From the NCBI GenBank assembly GCA_036509075.1, contig DATCGG010000042.1, positions 1 through 13,696 of the forward strand: DNA of 13,696 nt, read 5' to 3'. The notes below the pieces were generated by a model. The model was not told the origin of the DNA. It was given only the letters and a program-made list of their open reading frames with translations, and did not search any database. The stretch comes from JAJKIV01 sp036509075 (GTDB lineage Bacteria > Gemmatimonadota > Gemmatimonadetes > Gemmatimonadales > Gemmatimonadaceae). A program made the translations under genes and the position numbers. Shown piece after piece: positions 7,905 through 13,696 of this stretch (the first letter of the stretch is position 1; every line of letters starts with the position of its first letter).

Positions 7905-8003
7905 ATGCGGACGGAGCGAACGCGACTGGCGGTTGTCGGGCTGATCGCCCTGAGTGCATGCTCCGGCGATTGGGACTCTGACGCTGTTGCTACGCGCCGA
8001 TAT
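7905..8003 (+). pseudogene. Orphan lipoprotein start, cut off by the hydrolase gene
   Basis: ATG at 7905 is preceded by GAGGTGAT at 7892-7899, close to an ideal ribosome site at normal spacing. The peptide MRTERTRLAVVGLIALSACS has a basic start, a hydrophobic core and the lipobox L16-S-A-C19, followed by the acidic stretch GDWDSD. After 33 codons the frame enters the 3' end of the oppositely oriented hydrolase gene at 8004 and continues open to 9104 only as its Arg-rich antisense frame. I infer the remnant of a lipoprotein gene whose body was lost at a rearrangement near 8003. A short expressed lipopeptide reading into the antisense frame cannot be excluded. Confidence 0.4.
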
Positions 8004-9101
8004 CTATCGCGGGAAGATCACCGGAAAGACGAGATCCGTCGTGTAGATGCACCGATCATTGTGCCCGCACTCGGGCACGATGATCGCCTTGTGCTTCGCG
8101 CCGAGCACCTCATTCACGTATTTCAGGAACGCTTCCCCGCGCGCGCGTCGCGTCGGGCCCTGCGCCATCGCGTTAGGCGACGAATCGAACCCGCCGAGTG
8201 GCAGCACGTCCACCTGGCCCAGGAGGTAGGTCGTCGGGCGCTCCACGAGCTGTTTGCGCAACTGATCGTCCGTCAGACCCGCGGTGTATCCGGTGCGATT
8301 CGCGAGCCCGGCAGGCCAGCGGTTGTAGTTAGGCGCTTTCGTCGTATCGAACGGGCCGTACTTGAAATCCGCGTTCACCATATCGCCGTTGGGTCCCACC
8401 GCTTCCTTGTCTGCCGTCGCGGGATCGGCCGTGCCGCTCGGCAGCGGACGATCCGTGACGGGCCACGCGTAGCTCGACGGGTTGGCGACGACGTAGCTCA
8501 CCTCCACGCCGTTCAGTTTGTCGTGAACCTTGTTCGTCATCGCATAACGCGTGGCAAACTGGCCGCCGGCCGAGTGCCCCGCGACGACGATCTTCGTGAG
8601 GCTCGGGAAGATCCGCTTGTCGGCGAGTGTGCGCAGGAGGTCGTCCATGAGATCGAACGACCCGTAGTTGGGGTTCGTGGCCAGTGCGCCGCCGGAGCGC
8701 CAATTCCCTTCACGCTCGGGCCACAGCACTTCGTTCTCCGCGACCTTGTCGGTCCCGGCGGCGAAGCGCGGGGCGAGAATGATGGTGTTCTCGAGCGCTC
8801 CGGCGAGAAAGCCGGCAGCGGTGCTCGTCTCGAAGTAGTGGTCCGCGTTGCGGCCGGCGCCGTGGACCATCACGAGCGCGCGAACGATGCCCGGGTTTGC
8901 GACGTCGATCGGATAGCTCGCGTAAACTTTCGTCCGCGACGGTCCGCCGCGGATGAGAATCCATCGCTCGCATTCGGTGACCGCCTTCGTGCACGTGGCG
9001 GCCGCGGAAGCCGGTGGCGAAGGGCGCCTCGCATGGAGGACGTCGCGAGACGCGGCGCCGATGACGGCGAGCGTCGTGATCGTGAGAACGGTTGCGCGCA
9101 T
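8004..9101 (-). CDS. Secreted alpha/beta hydrolase
   Basis: 365-residue exported serine hydrolase. Residues 1-24 (MRATVLTITTLAVIGAASRD, then VLHA) form a plausible signal peptide. The fold shows the HGAG oxyanion region (H80-G-A-G), the nucleophile elbow G175-H-S177-A-G, a candidate acid D298 in LLGQVDVLP, and the catalytic H347 in PECGHNDRC. Cysteines 37, 44, 345 and 351 could make disulphides, as expected outside the cytoplasm. The family resembles polyhydroxyalkanoate-depolymerase/feruloyl-esterase-like hydrolases; the substrate cannot be told. ATG at 9101 was chosen over GTG at 9116 for the signal peptide; neither has a clear ribosome site. The 3' end meets the truncated plus-strand lipoprotein frame. 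Confidence 0.85.
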   Translation of the reverse strand: MRATVLTITTLAVIGAASRDVLHARRPSPPASAAATCTKAVTECERWILIRGGPSRTKVYASYPIDVANPGIVRALVMVHGAGRNADHYFETSTAAGFLAGALENTIILAPRFAAGTDKVAENEVLWPEREGNWRSGGALATNPNYGSFDLMDDLLRTLADKRIFPSLTKIVVAGHSAGGQFATRYAMTNKVHDKLNGVEVSYVVANPSSYAWPVTDRPLPSGTADPATADKEAVGPNGDMVNADFKYGPFDTTKAPNYNRWPAGLANRTGYTAGLTDDQLRKQLVERPTTYLLGQVDVLPLGGFDSSPNAMAQGPTRRARGEAFLKYVNEVLGAKHKAIIVPECGHNDRCIYTTDLVFPVIFPR

Positions 9102-9171
9102 TGAGATGAAGGTCACGGGGCTGGCAACTTAGCGGCAACGAGCCGAGATTGAGAATCGAACGACGTCGCAA

Positions 9172-9190
9172 CCAGCGTTCGTTAGGCTGG
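9172..9190. other. Small hairpin CCAGC/GCTGG containing the CGTTAGGC motif
   Basis: Five-base arms (9172-9176 and 9186-9190) with CGTTAGGC running from the loop into the right arm. The stop codon of the small zinc protein (TAA, 9184-9182) lies inside the motif. It may be a weak transcript end; no T-run follows. Confidence 0.35.
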
Positions 9191-9424
9191 CAATAAGAGG
9201 AAGTGGTCCAGCCCCGGCGGCACGTCGGCGACATCCAGGAGCGCAGCGAGCTCGGGGCGGACAGCGTGCCGACAACATTCGGCATGAGCGCCGAAATAGC
9301 GGAACCCGCGCGCGTGCGATGGAACCCTGATCGACACCACACGATCATTGGGAGCAAGCGCGTGACCGCAGAACGCGCATACAGGTTCCTGGTGGACGAA
9401 CGAAGCCTTCTGTTGGTCGCTCAT
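9182..9424 (-). CDS. Small zinc-ribbon-like protein of unknown function
   Basis: 80 residues, cytoplasmic. C16-x-x-C19 in VCAFCGHAL and the cluster H47-x-x-C50-C51-x-H53 in GAHAECCRH form a likely zinc-binding site; the tail LLDVADVPPGLDHFLLLPA is hydrophobic and acidic. ATG at 9424 is supported by GAGGAGG at 9430-9436, five bases upstream, one of the best ribosome sites in the window, so the gene is real despite its size. It is 90 bases downstream of the acetyltransferase gene and may share its transcript. No specific function recognised. Confidence 0.75.
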   Translation of the reverse strand: MSDQQKASFVHQEPVCAFCGHALAPNDRVVSIRVPSHARGFRYFGAHAECCRHAVRPELAALLDVADVPPGLDHFLLLPA

Positions 9425-9429
9425 CGTTT

Positions 9430-9436
9430 CCTCCTC
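9430..9436 (-). promoter_or_regulatory. Strong ribosome binding site of the small zinc protein
   Basis: GAGGAGG on the minus strand, followed by AAACG and then ATG at 9424. It fixes the start of a gene that would otherwise be doubtful because of its length. Confidence 0.7.
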
Positions 9437-9514
9437 GATGCTCCGTGCAGCCCATCACGACGCTCGCCGACTGTCCCCCGATGTTCCATAGAGCTCGATG
9501 CCGCGACGCCGCCA

Positions 9515-10279
9515 TCAGCCGGCCGGGCGGCGCATTACCGTATCACGTTCCCGCACCTCGACCGTCTGAAACCCGCGCGCCTCGTACATGGAGCGCGGGC
9601 CACGGAAATGGCCAGCGTCACTCGGTTCGGGCTTGTTGTGGGGATACCCCTCGATCCACAACGCGCCACGGGCGCGAGCGTCCTCGACGACCCGATCCAG
9701 CAGCGCCGCCGCGACGCCATGCCGCCGGTATGGCGGGGCGATGACGAAGCAAGAGACGCCGATCACGTCCCGCGGCTCCGGTCCGCCGCGATCGACGAGT
9801 TGGTAGAGCCCGTACTCCGACCGGAACGAGGCGTTGACCCAGCCGACTGGTCTCCCGTCGACGTAGGCGAGATAGCCGAACGTCGACCCGTTTCGAAGCC
9901 GCCCAGCCACCGTTCCCCGTGTGTCGCGCCATGGCCGCTCCGGCAGGTCCGGCGTCGCCGGGACGTGCGGCTCGAGGCAATAGCAGGAAGCCCAGTCCGG
10001 ATTACCGGCGAACCCGTCGCGATCGAAGAACCGGAGCCAATCGTCGACCCGGTCTTCACTCATCGGATACACGCTGACCTCGGCGATCTCGGGCAATCGT
10101 TCCGTGTCCCCACTGACTCGCTCCGTCGCCTCGCCGTAATTGCGGGCGTAATTCCGGAGGGCCTGCTCGGGATACGACCAGGCGTGGCCTTCCCTGGCGT
10201 GAGCCACGAAGGCGTCCGTGAGCGCATCAGCGTCACCGGCCTCCAGCAGCGCGGCGCATCCAAAGCATTTGACGTTCAC
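9515..10279 (-). CDS. GNAT acetyltransferase with N-terminal zinc-knuckle-like (DUF1059-like) module
   Basis: 254 residues, cytoplasmic. Residues 1-55 form a small module with C5-x-x-C8, then H27 and H32 in FVAHAREGHAW, resembling the short DUF1059-type metal-binding proteins. Residues about 65-250 are a GNAT domain: YLAYVDGRPVGWVNA (strands beta2-3), VIGVSCFVIAPPYRRHGVAA with the acetyl-CoA loop R185-R-H-G188-V-A, and C-terminal FRGPRSMYEARGFQTVEVR, where YEARGF is the usual last GNAT motif. The substrate is unknown. GTG at 10279 is supported by GGAGG a few bases upstream. It is the probable first gene of a unit with the small zinc protein, divergent from the peptidase gene. Confidence 0.85.
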   Translation of the reverse strand: MNVKCFGCAALLEAGDADALTDAFVAHAREGHAWSYPEQALRNYARNYGEATERVSGDTERLPEIAEVSVYPMSEDRVDDWLRFFDRDGFAGNPDWASCYCLEPHVPATPDLPERPWRDTRGTVAGRLRNGSTFGYLAYVDGRPVGWVNASFRSEYGLYQLVDRGGPEPRDVIGVSCFVIAPPYRRHGVAAALLDRVVEDARARGALWIEGYPHNKPEPSDAGHFRGPRSMYEARGFQTVEVRERDTVMRRPAG

Positions 10280-10384
10280 CCAACCTCCGTGGATAACGCG
10301 TGACGCGAGAAGGTCGCGATGCCGAGACCGCTACACAACCAGCCTGGTCTGGCCACTCTCGGGTGCGTGCACCAGCTTTGCGTC
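10280..10384. promoter_or_regulatory. Divergent intergenic region between acetyltransferase and peptidase
   Basis: The 105 bases between the GTG at 10279 and the ATG at 10385 must hold promoters for both genes unless either is read from elsewhere. I see a short palindrome ACCAGCCTGGT at 10338-10348 as a possible regulator site, but no convincing -35/-10 pair. Confidence 0.3.
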
Positions 10385-12664
10385 ATGCGCACACTCCTCT
10401 CCTCGATCTTCGCCCTGGGCGCGCTCGCCGTTCTTCCCTCCGCCGCGCCAGAACCAACGCCACTCCGTGGCTTCACCGCCCAGTCCTCTCGAGTAGAGCG
10501 GGAGTGGGAAACAAAATTCCGCGCGATCCCTGATCCAGCTCGGCTGCGCGACATGATGCAGCGCCTCGCCGCGCGCCCGCATCACGTCGGGTCACCCTAC
10601 GGTAAGCAGAACGCCGAATGGATTCGTGACCAGTACGCGAGCTACGGCTGGGACGCAAAGATCGAGACGTTCGATGTGCTGTTCCCCACGCCCACGGAGC
10701 GCGTGCTCGAGATGGTCGCGCCTACGACGTACAAGGCCGCGCTGCAGGAGCCGACCGTCGCTGGCGATCCGACAACCTCCCAACGCGCCGAACAGCTCCC
10801 CACGTACAACGCCTATTCCATCGATGGCGACGTCACCGGCCCGCTGGTGTTCGTCAACTACGGCGTACCCGCCGACTACGAGGAGCTCGAGCGACGCGGC
10901 ATCTCGGTCAAAGGCGCGATCGTGATCGCGAAATACGGCGGCTCCTGGCGCGGCATCAAGCCCAAGGTCGCGGCGGAGCACGGCGCGATCGGCTGCCTCA
11001 TTTACTCCGATCCGGCCGACGATGGCTACGGCGGTGGCGCGGTGTTCCCCAAGGGCCCGATGCGTCCGCCACAGGGTGCGCAGCGCGGCAGCGTCGCCGA
11101 CATGCCGACGTACCCCGGCGATCCGCTGACGCCGGGCGTGGGTGCCACGAAGGACGCCAAGCGACTGGACGTTAGGCAGGCGCCGACGCTGACGAAGATC
11201 CCCGTGCTGCCCATCTCGTACGGCGACGCGCAGCCGTTGCTCGCGGCGCTCACGGGGCCGGTCGTTCCGGAGCGGTGGCGCGGTGGTCTTCCCATCACGT
11301 ATCGCTTCGGCCCCGGGGCCTCGCGCGTTCACCTCAAACTCAAGTTCGACTTCGGCCTCAAGACGCTCTACGACGTCATCGCGCGGCTTCCCGGTACCAC
11401 CGAAGCAGACCAGTGGATCGTTCGCGGCAACCACCACGACGCATGGGTGAACGGCGCCGAAGATCCGATCTCGGGACAGGTGGCCGAGCTCGAGGAAGCA
11501 CGCGCTCTCGGGATGTTGTACAAGCAGGGCTGGCGGCCGAAGCGCACCATCATCTATGCCTCCTGGGACGGTGAAGAGCCCGGGCTGCTCGGGTCTACCG
11601 AGTGGGCCGAAGCCCACGCCGATTCGCTGGTGGCGCATGCGGTCGCGTACCTGAACACCGACTCCAACGGCCGCGGCTACCTCGGCGTCGAAGGCTCGCA
11701 CTCGCTCGAATCGTTCATCAACGGCGTCGCGAAGGACATCGTCGACCCGGAGTCGAACGTCAGCTCGTGGAAGCGGAATCAGGCGGCGTTGGTGGTGCGT
11801 GGCGACCCCGACGCCCGCGCGGGCGGCGATCTGCGGATCGGCGCGTTAGGCTCCGGCTCGGATTTCACACCGTTCCTGCAGCACCTGGGGATTGCGTCGA
11901 TGAACCTCGGCTACGGTGGCGAGGACAACGGCGGCATCTACCACTCGATCTACGACGACTTCTACTGGTATACCCACTTCAGCGACTCGACCTTCGTCTA
12001 CGGTCGCGCGCTGGCGCAGGCCGTCGGGACGACGGTGATGCGGCTGGCCAGCGCCGACGTGCTGCCGTTCGTCTTCACGAATCTCGCCGAGACGACCCAT
12101 CGGTACGTGGACGAGCTCCAGAAGCTGCGTGACGCACGGGCGAAGGAGATCGACGAGGAGCGTCAGCGCGTAAGGGACAGCGTGTATGCCATCGTGCGCG
12201 ACCCTCGCGACCCGGTGGGCGCACCGCGTCTCGGTACGCCGCCACCGCGGTTCGATTTTGGTCCGCTGCTTGACGCGCAGGACTCGCTCTCCGCGGCAGC
12301 CGCGACATTCGAGAAGGCGTACGCAGCATGGCGCGATGCGGGTGGAAACGCGGCGACCCAGGACGGAAGTCAGGCGTCAGAGCCTGGCGCGGCGAACCTG
12401 GCCGAGGTGAACCGTCGCCTGTTGAAAGCCGAGCGGGTGCTGATGCTGCGCGATGGTCTCAAGAACCGGCCCTGGTACAAGCACTCGCTCTACGCGCCCG
12501 GGTTCTATACGGGCTATGGCGTGAAGACGATGCCGGGGATTCGCGAGGCGATCGAGCAGAGCGAGTGGAGCAGTGTGAACGGCGAGATTGCGCGCGTGGC
12601 GGAGGCGCTCAACGCGGAGGCGGCACTCGTGAAGGAGGCCGCGGGGTTGCTGCAGGTGCGTTGA
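10385..12664 (+). CDS. Secreted M28 peptidase, glutamate carboxypeptidase II (PSMA)-like
   Basis: 759-residue exported zinc peptidase. Residues 1-19 (MRTLLSSIFALGALAVLPS) are a signal peptide. A protease-associated (PA) domain lies at about 140-225 and beyond, with VKGAIVIAKYGGSWRG and GAIGCLIYSDPADDGYGGG as in PSMA. The M28 core carries the full co-catalytic zinc set by comparison with PSMA: H350 in GNHHDAWV, bridging D360 in GAEDPISG, E397/E398 in SWDGEEPGLLGSTEWAE (catalytic base and ligand), D426 in YLNTDSN and H520 in YHSIYDDFYWY. Residues about 600-759 are helical and match the transferrin-receptor-like dimerisation domain. Known relatives remove C-terminal residues, often acidic ones, from peptides; specificity here is not proven. 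ATG at 10385 was preferred over 10319 for the signal peptide; the ribosome site is weak. It is the only intact plus-strand gene in the window. Confidence 0.93.
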   Translation: MRTLLSSIFALGALAVLPSAAPEPTPLRGFTAQSSRVEREWETKFRAIPDPARLRDMMQRLAARPHHVGSPYGKQNAEWIRDQYASYGWDAKIETFDVLFPTPTERVLEMVAPTTYKAALQEPTVAGDPTTSQRAEQLPTYNAYSIDGDVTGPLVFVNYGVPADYEELERRGISVKGAIVIAKYGGSWRGIKPKVAAEHGAIGCLIYSDPADDGYGGGAVFPKGPMRPPQGAQRGSVADMPTYPGDPLTPGVGATKDAKRLDVRQAPTLTKIPVLPISYGDAQPLLAALTGPVVPERWRGGLPITYRFGPGASRVHLKLKFDFGLKTLYDVIARLPGTTEADQWIVRGNHHDAWVNGAEDPISGQVAELEEARALGMLYKQGWRPKRTIIYASWDGEEPGLLGSTEWAEAHADSLVAHAVAYLNTDSNGRGYLGVEGSHSLESFINGVAKDIVDPESNVSSWKRNQAALVVRGDPDARAGGDLRIGALGSGSDFTPFLQHLGIASMNLGYGGEDNGGIYHSIYDDFYWYTHFSDSTFVYGRALAQAVGTTVMRLASADVLPFVFTNLAETTHRYVDELQKLRDARAKEIDEERQRVRDSVYAIVRDPRDPVGAPRLGTPPPRFDFGPLLDAQDSLSAAAATFEKAYAAWRDAGGNAATQDGSQASEPGAANLAEVNRRLLKAERVLMLRDGLKNRPWYKHSLYAPGFYTGYGVKTMPGIREAIEQSEWSSVNGEIARVAEALNAEAALVKEAAGLLQVR

Positions 12665-12700
12665 AGCCGACGCGACGGCGGCCAGTCACTCGTTTGGGGC

Positions 12701-12720
12701 CAGGCGACGCCTAACGCCTG
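12701..12720. terminator. Hairpin with CGTTAGGC-type loop between convergent genes
   Basis: CAGGCG (12701-12706) and CGCCTG (12715-12720) pair around a loop with most of the motif GCCTAACG (12709-12716). It lies between the stop of the plus-strand peptidase (12664) and the stop of the minus-strand kinase remnant (12721), where a two-way terminator is expected. The stem is short and there is no T-run on either side. Confidence 0.4.
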
Positions 12721-12960
12721 TCATCGGCCGCCGGGCGCGCGGAGTCGGGTGCGCAGCTCGGCGGCCCAGTTGTAATAGACCATCAGGCGCTGATCGTCGA
12801 CGCCGGCGAGGAACAGCAGGTGGGAGCCGTCCGGCGCGACGTCATAGTTCGCGTGCGGGGACGTGGTTGGGAGGAACACATCGTCGAAGAGCTCGGCGCG
12901 TGACGCCACACCGAGCTGGGGGGACGTGGTGAGCGTTGCCGCAACGACGCGCCGGCCGGT
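12721..12960 (-). pseudogene. C-terminal remnant of the kinase's TolB-like propeller tail
   Basis: In the frame ending at the TGA at 12721, 79 codons read TGRRVVAATLTTSPQLGVAS, then RAELFDDVFLPTTSPHANYD, VAPDGSHLLFLAGVDDQRLM and VYYNWAAELRTRLR. This is the pattern of the last blade of TolB/WD40-like propellers fused to PknB-type kinases (HANYDV..DG..FL and the final NW..EL). A TAG at 12963-12961 blocks this frame just upstream, and the kinase portion is in another phase. It is therefore the tail of the kinase gene at 12842-13534 left after an internal deletion. A GTG at 12909 could start a 62-residue peptide, but nothing suggests one is made. Confidence 0.7.
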
Positions 12961-13534
12961 CTAACGACAGCCCCGTCTGCGTCATGCGCTGCGCGCCGGC
13001 TTGCTGGATCGCGAGGGCAATCCCGAAGTCGGCGACGACCGCGTGATCGTCCTGCAGGAGGACGTTCTCGGGCTTGATGTCACGGTGCACAATGCCGTGC
13101 CCGTGCGCGTAGCTCAGCGCATCGGCCACCTCACGCGCGATGCCGAGCGCGTCGGCGATCGGGAGCTGGCGCTCGCGCTCGAGCCGGGCGCGCAGCGTCT
13201 CGCCCGTGACGAACGGCATCACGTAATAGAGCAGTCGGCCATTCGGGCCGTCGCGTGCGTCCGCGACCTCTCCGGAGTCGAGCAGCGGCAGAATGTGCGG
13301 ATGCTGCAGCCGCGCCGTCGTTCTGATCTCGCTCAGAAAGCGCTCCGCCCCAATGGCAGCCGCGAGCTCGGGGTGCAGCACCTTCACGGCGACCTTTCGG
13401 TCATGCCGCACGTCGTGCGCGAGGTAGACCGTTGCCATCCCGCCCGCGCCAAGCTCGCGCTCGATCCGGTAGCGGCCATCCACGGCCGCGCTGAACGCGG
13501 CGTCTGGCGGCAAGTGGCTCTCGGATGAACTCAT
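12842..13534 (-). CDS. PknB-type serine/threonine kinase, truncated by internal deletion
   Basis: Kinase features are normal through residue 191: glycine loop GAGGMATVYLAH at 29-40, K51 in VAVKVL, helix-C acidic residues near 66-69, catalytic loop H150-R-D152-IKPEN and D169-F-G171. The activation segment begins normally (MTQTGLSL), but the expected G-T-P-x-Y-(M/I)-(A/S)-P-E and the whole C-lobe are missing. From residue 192 the frame reads unrelated Arg-rich sequence and stops at 12842. Intact relatives are usually about 800-900 residues with a TM segment and a C-terminal propeller; the end of that propeller is found out of frame at 12960-12721. Loss of the C-lobe should abolish activity, so this is best seen as a disrupted gene, or an assembly error. 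No clear ribosome site precedes the ATG. Confidence 0.75.
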   Translation of the reverse strand: MSSSESHLPPDAAFSAAVDGRYRIERELGAGGMATVYLAHDVRHDRKVAVKVLHPELAAAIGAERFLSEIRTTARLQHPHILPLLDSGEVADARDGPNGRLLYYVMPFVTGETLRARLERERQLPIADALGIAREVADALSYAHGHGIVHRDIKPENVLLQDDHAVVADFGIALAIQQAGAQRMTQTGLSLDRPARRCGNAHHVPPARCGVTRRALRRCVPPNHVPAREL

Positions 13535-13638
13535 GCCGATTCAGACTGTGAGGGTCACGTTCGGCCAGCGACGTGAGGCGTGGGCGTCCTTAAACTGCAT
13601 TCGGGACGGGTGGGGGGAAGGCCCGAGTGCGCGTGAAG

Positions 13639-13677
13639 AACCCCGGGATGCGTCGGGTCACCGCGCATCCCGGGGTT
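13639..13677. terminator. Strong 14-bp perfect hairpin at the right end
   Basis: AACCCCGGGATGCG (13639-13652) pairs perfectly with CGCATCCCGGGGTT (13664-13677) around an 11-base loop. On the minus strand the second arm ends GGGGTTCTTC, on the plus strand GGGGTTGTGTTCC, so either reading gives a short T-rich end. Probably the terminator of a gene beyond the right edge, insulating the kinase gene that starts at 13534. The bases between 13535 and 13638 hold no gene. Confidence 0.65.
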
Positions 13678-13696
13678 GTGTTCCTCGAGGGTCGAG

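Larger units (their letters stand above)
584..12716. repeat. Dispersed octamer CGTTAGGC / GCCTAACG
   Basis: Exact octamers start at 584, 1751, 2186, 4591 and 12709 (as GCCTAACG) and at 5001, 6090, 6330, 8171, 9180, 11170 and 11844 (as CGTTAGGC). Seven-base GTTAGGC only: 1196 and 8328. The CGTTAGG core with a different last base: 1022, 1640, 2408 and 3898. Occurrences are in genes in three codon phases, across one stop codon and between genes, so the conserved unit is the DNA word itself. Function unknown. Confidence 0.8.

Noticed and set aside
7905..9104. 399-codon plus-strand frame taken as a full-length gene
   Set aside because: Only its first 33 codons look like protein; the rest is antisense to the hydrolase, which has a catalytic triad and signal peptide.
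9203..10303. 366-codon plus-strand frame
   Set aside because: Antisense to the acetyltransferase and the small zinc protein, both with good ribosome sites and recognisable motifs.
584..11851. TTA codons as bldA-type translational control
   Set aside because: The same word occurs in Pro-Asn and Val-Arg phases, across a stop codon and between genes, so it is not about the TTA codon.

Overview
The window looks like a piece of a GC-rich (about two thirds G+C by eye) chromosome from a soil-type bacterium, most probably Gemmatimonadota. This is inferred from gene content: a PadR regulator coupled to an ADOP-type duplicated permease, a very large secreted Asp-box (VPS10/sortilin-like) beta-propeller protein, a secreted PSMA-like M28 peptidase, and a PknB-type kinase with a TolB-like propeller tail. 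No rRNA, tRNA, CRISPR array, transposase or phage gene was seen.

Layout. At the left edge is the 5' end of a minus-strand secreted protein (1-229). Next comes a minus-strand PadR-ADOP pair (3389-329) with REP-like palindromic elements on both sides. The 253-base gap at 3390-3642 holds no gene but is packed with short tandem arrays and REP copies. Further right on the minus strand are the giant propeller protein (6897-3643) and an MBL-fold lactonase-like enzyme (7770-6988). A gap at 7771-8003 holds a terminator-like hairpin and an apparently decapitated plus-strand lipoprotein start. It is followed by a secreted alpha/beta hydrolase (9101-8004), a small zinc-ribbon-like protein (9424-9182) and a GNAT acetyltransferase with an N-terminal zinc-knuckle-like module (10279-9515). 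The only intact plus-strand gene is the M28 peptidase (10385-12664), divergent from the GNAT gene. At the right end a minus-strand serine/threonine kinase gene (start 13534) is broken by an apparent internal deletion: the N-lobe, HRD and DFG survive, then sequence resumes out of frame in the last part of the propeller tail (12960-12721). A perfect 14-bp hairpin closes the window.

Function. Several genes fit scavenging of external polymers, peptides and esters (M28 peptidase, secreted hydrolase, propeller protein, partial secreted protein at the left edge). They do not form one evident pathway; they read as a series of small transcription units.

The most striking signal is not a gene. The octamer CGTTAGGC (or its complement) occurs 12 times exactly, and its CGTTAGG core 16 times, in 13.7 kb. 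It occurs on both strands, in three codon phases, across a stop codon and between genes. In the permease and propeller genes every in-frame TTA leucine codon I could find lies inside this motif. That pattern indicates selection or bias on the DNA itself (uptake signal, Chi-like, segregation or modification site), not codon usage. The kinase deletion breakpoint falls in a CGTTAG sequence.
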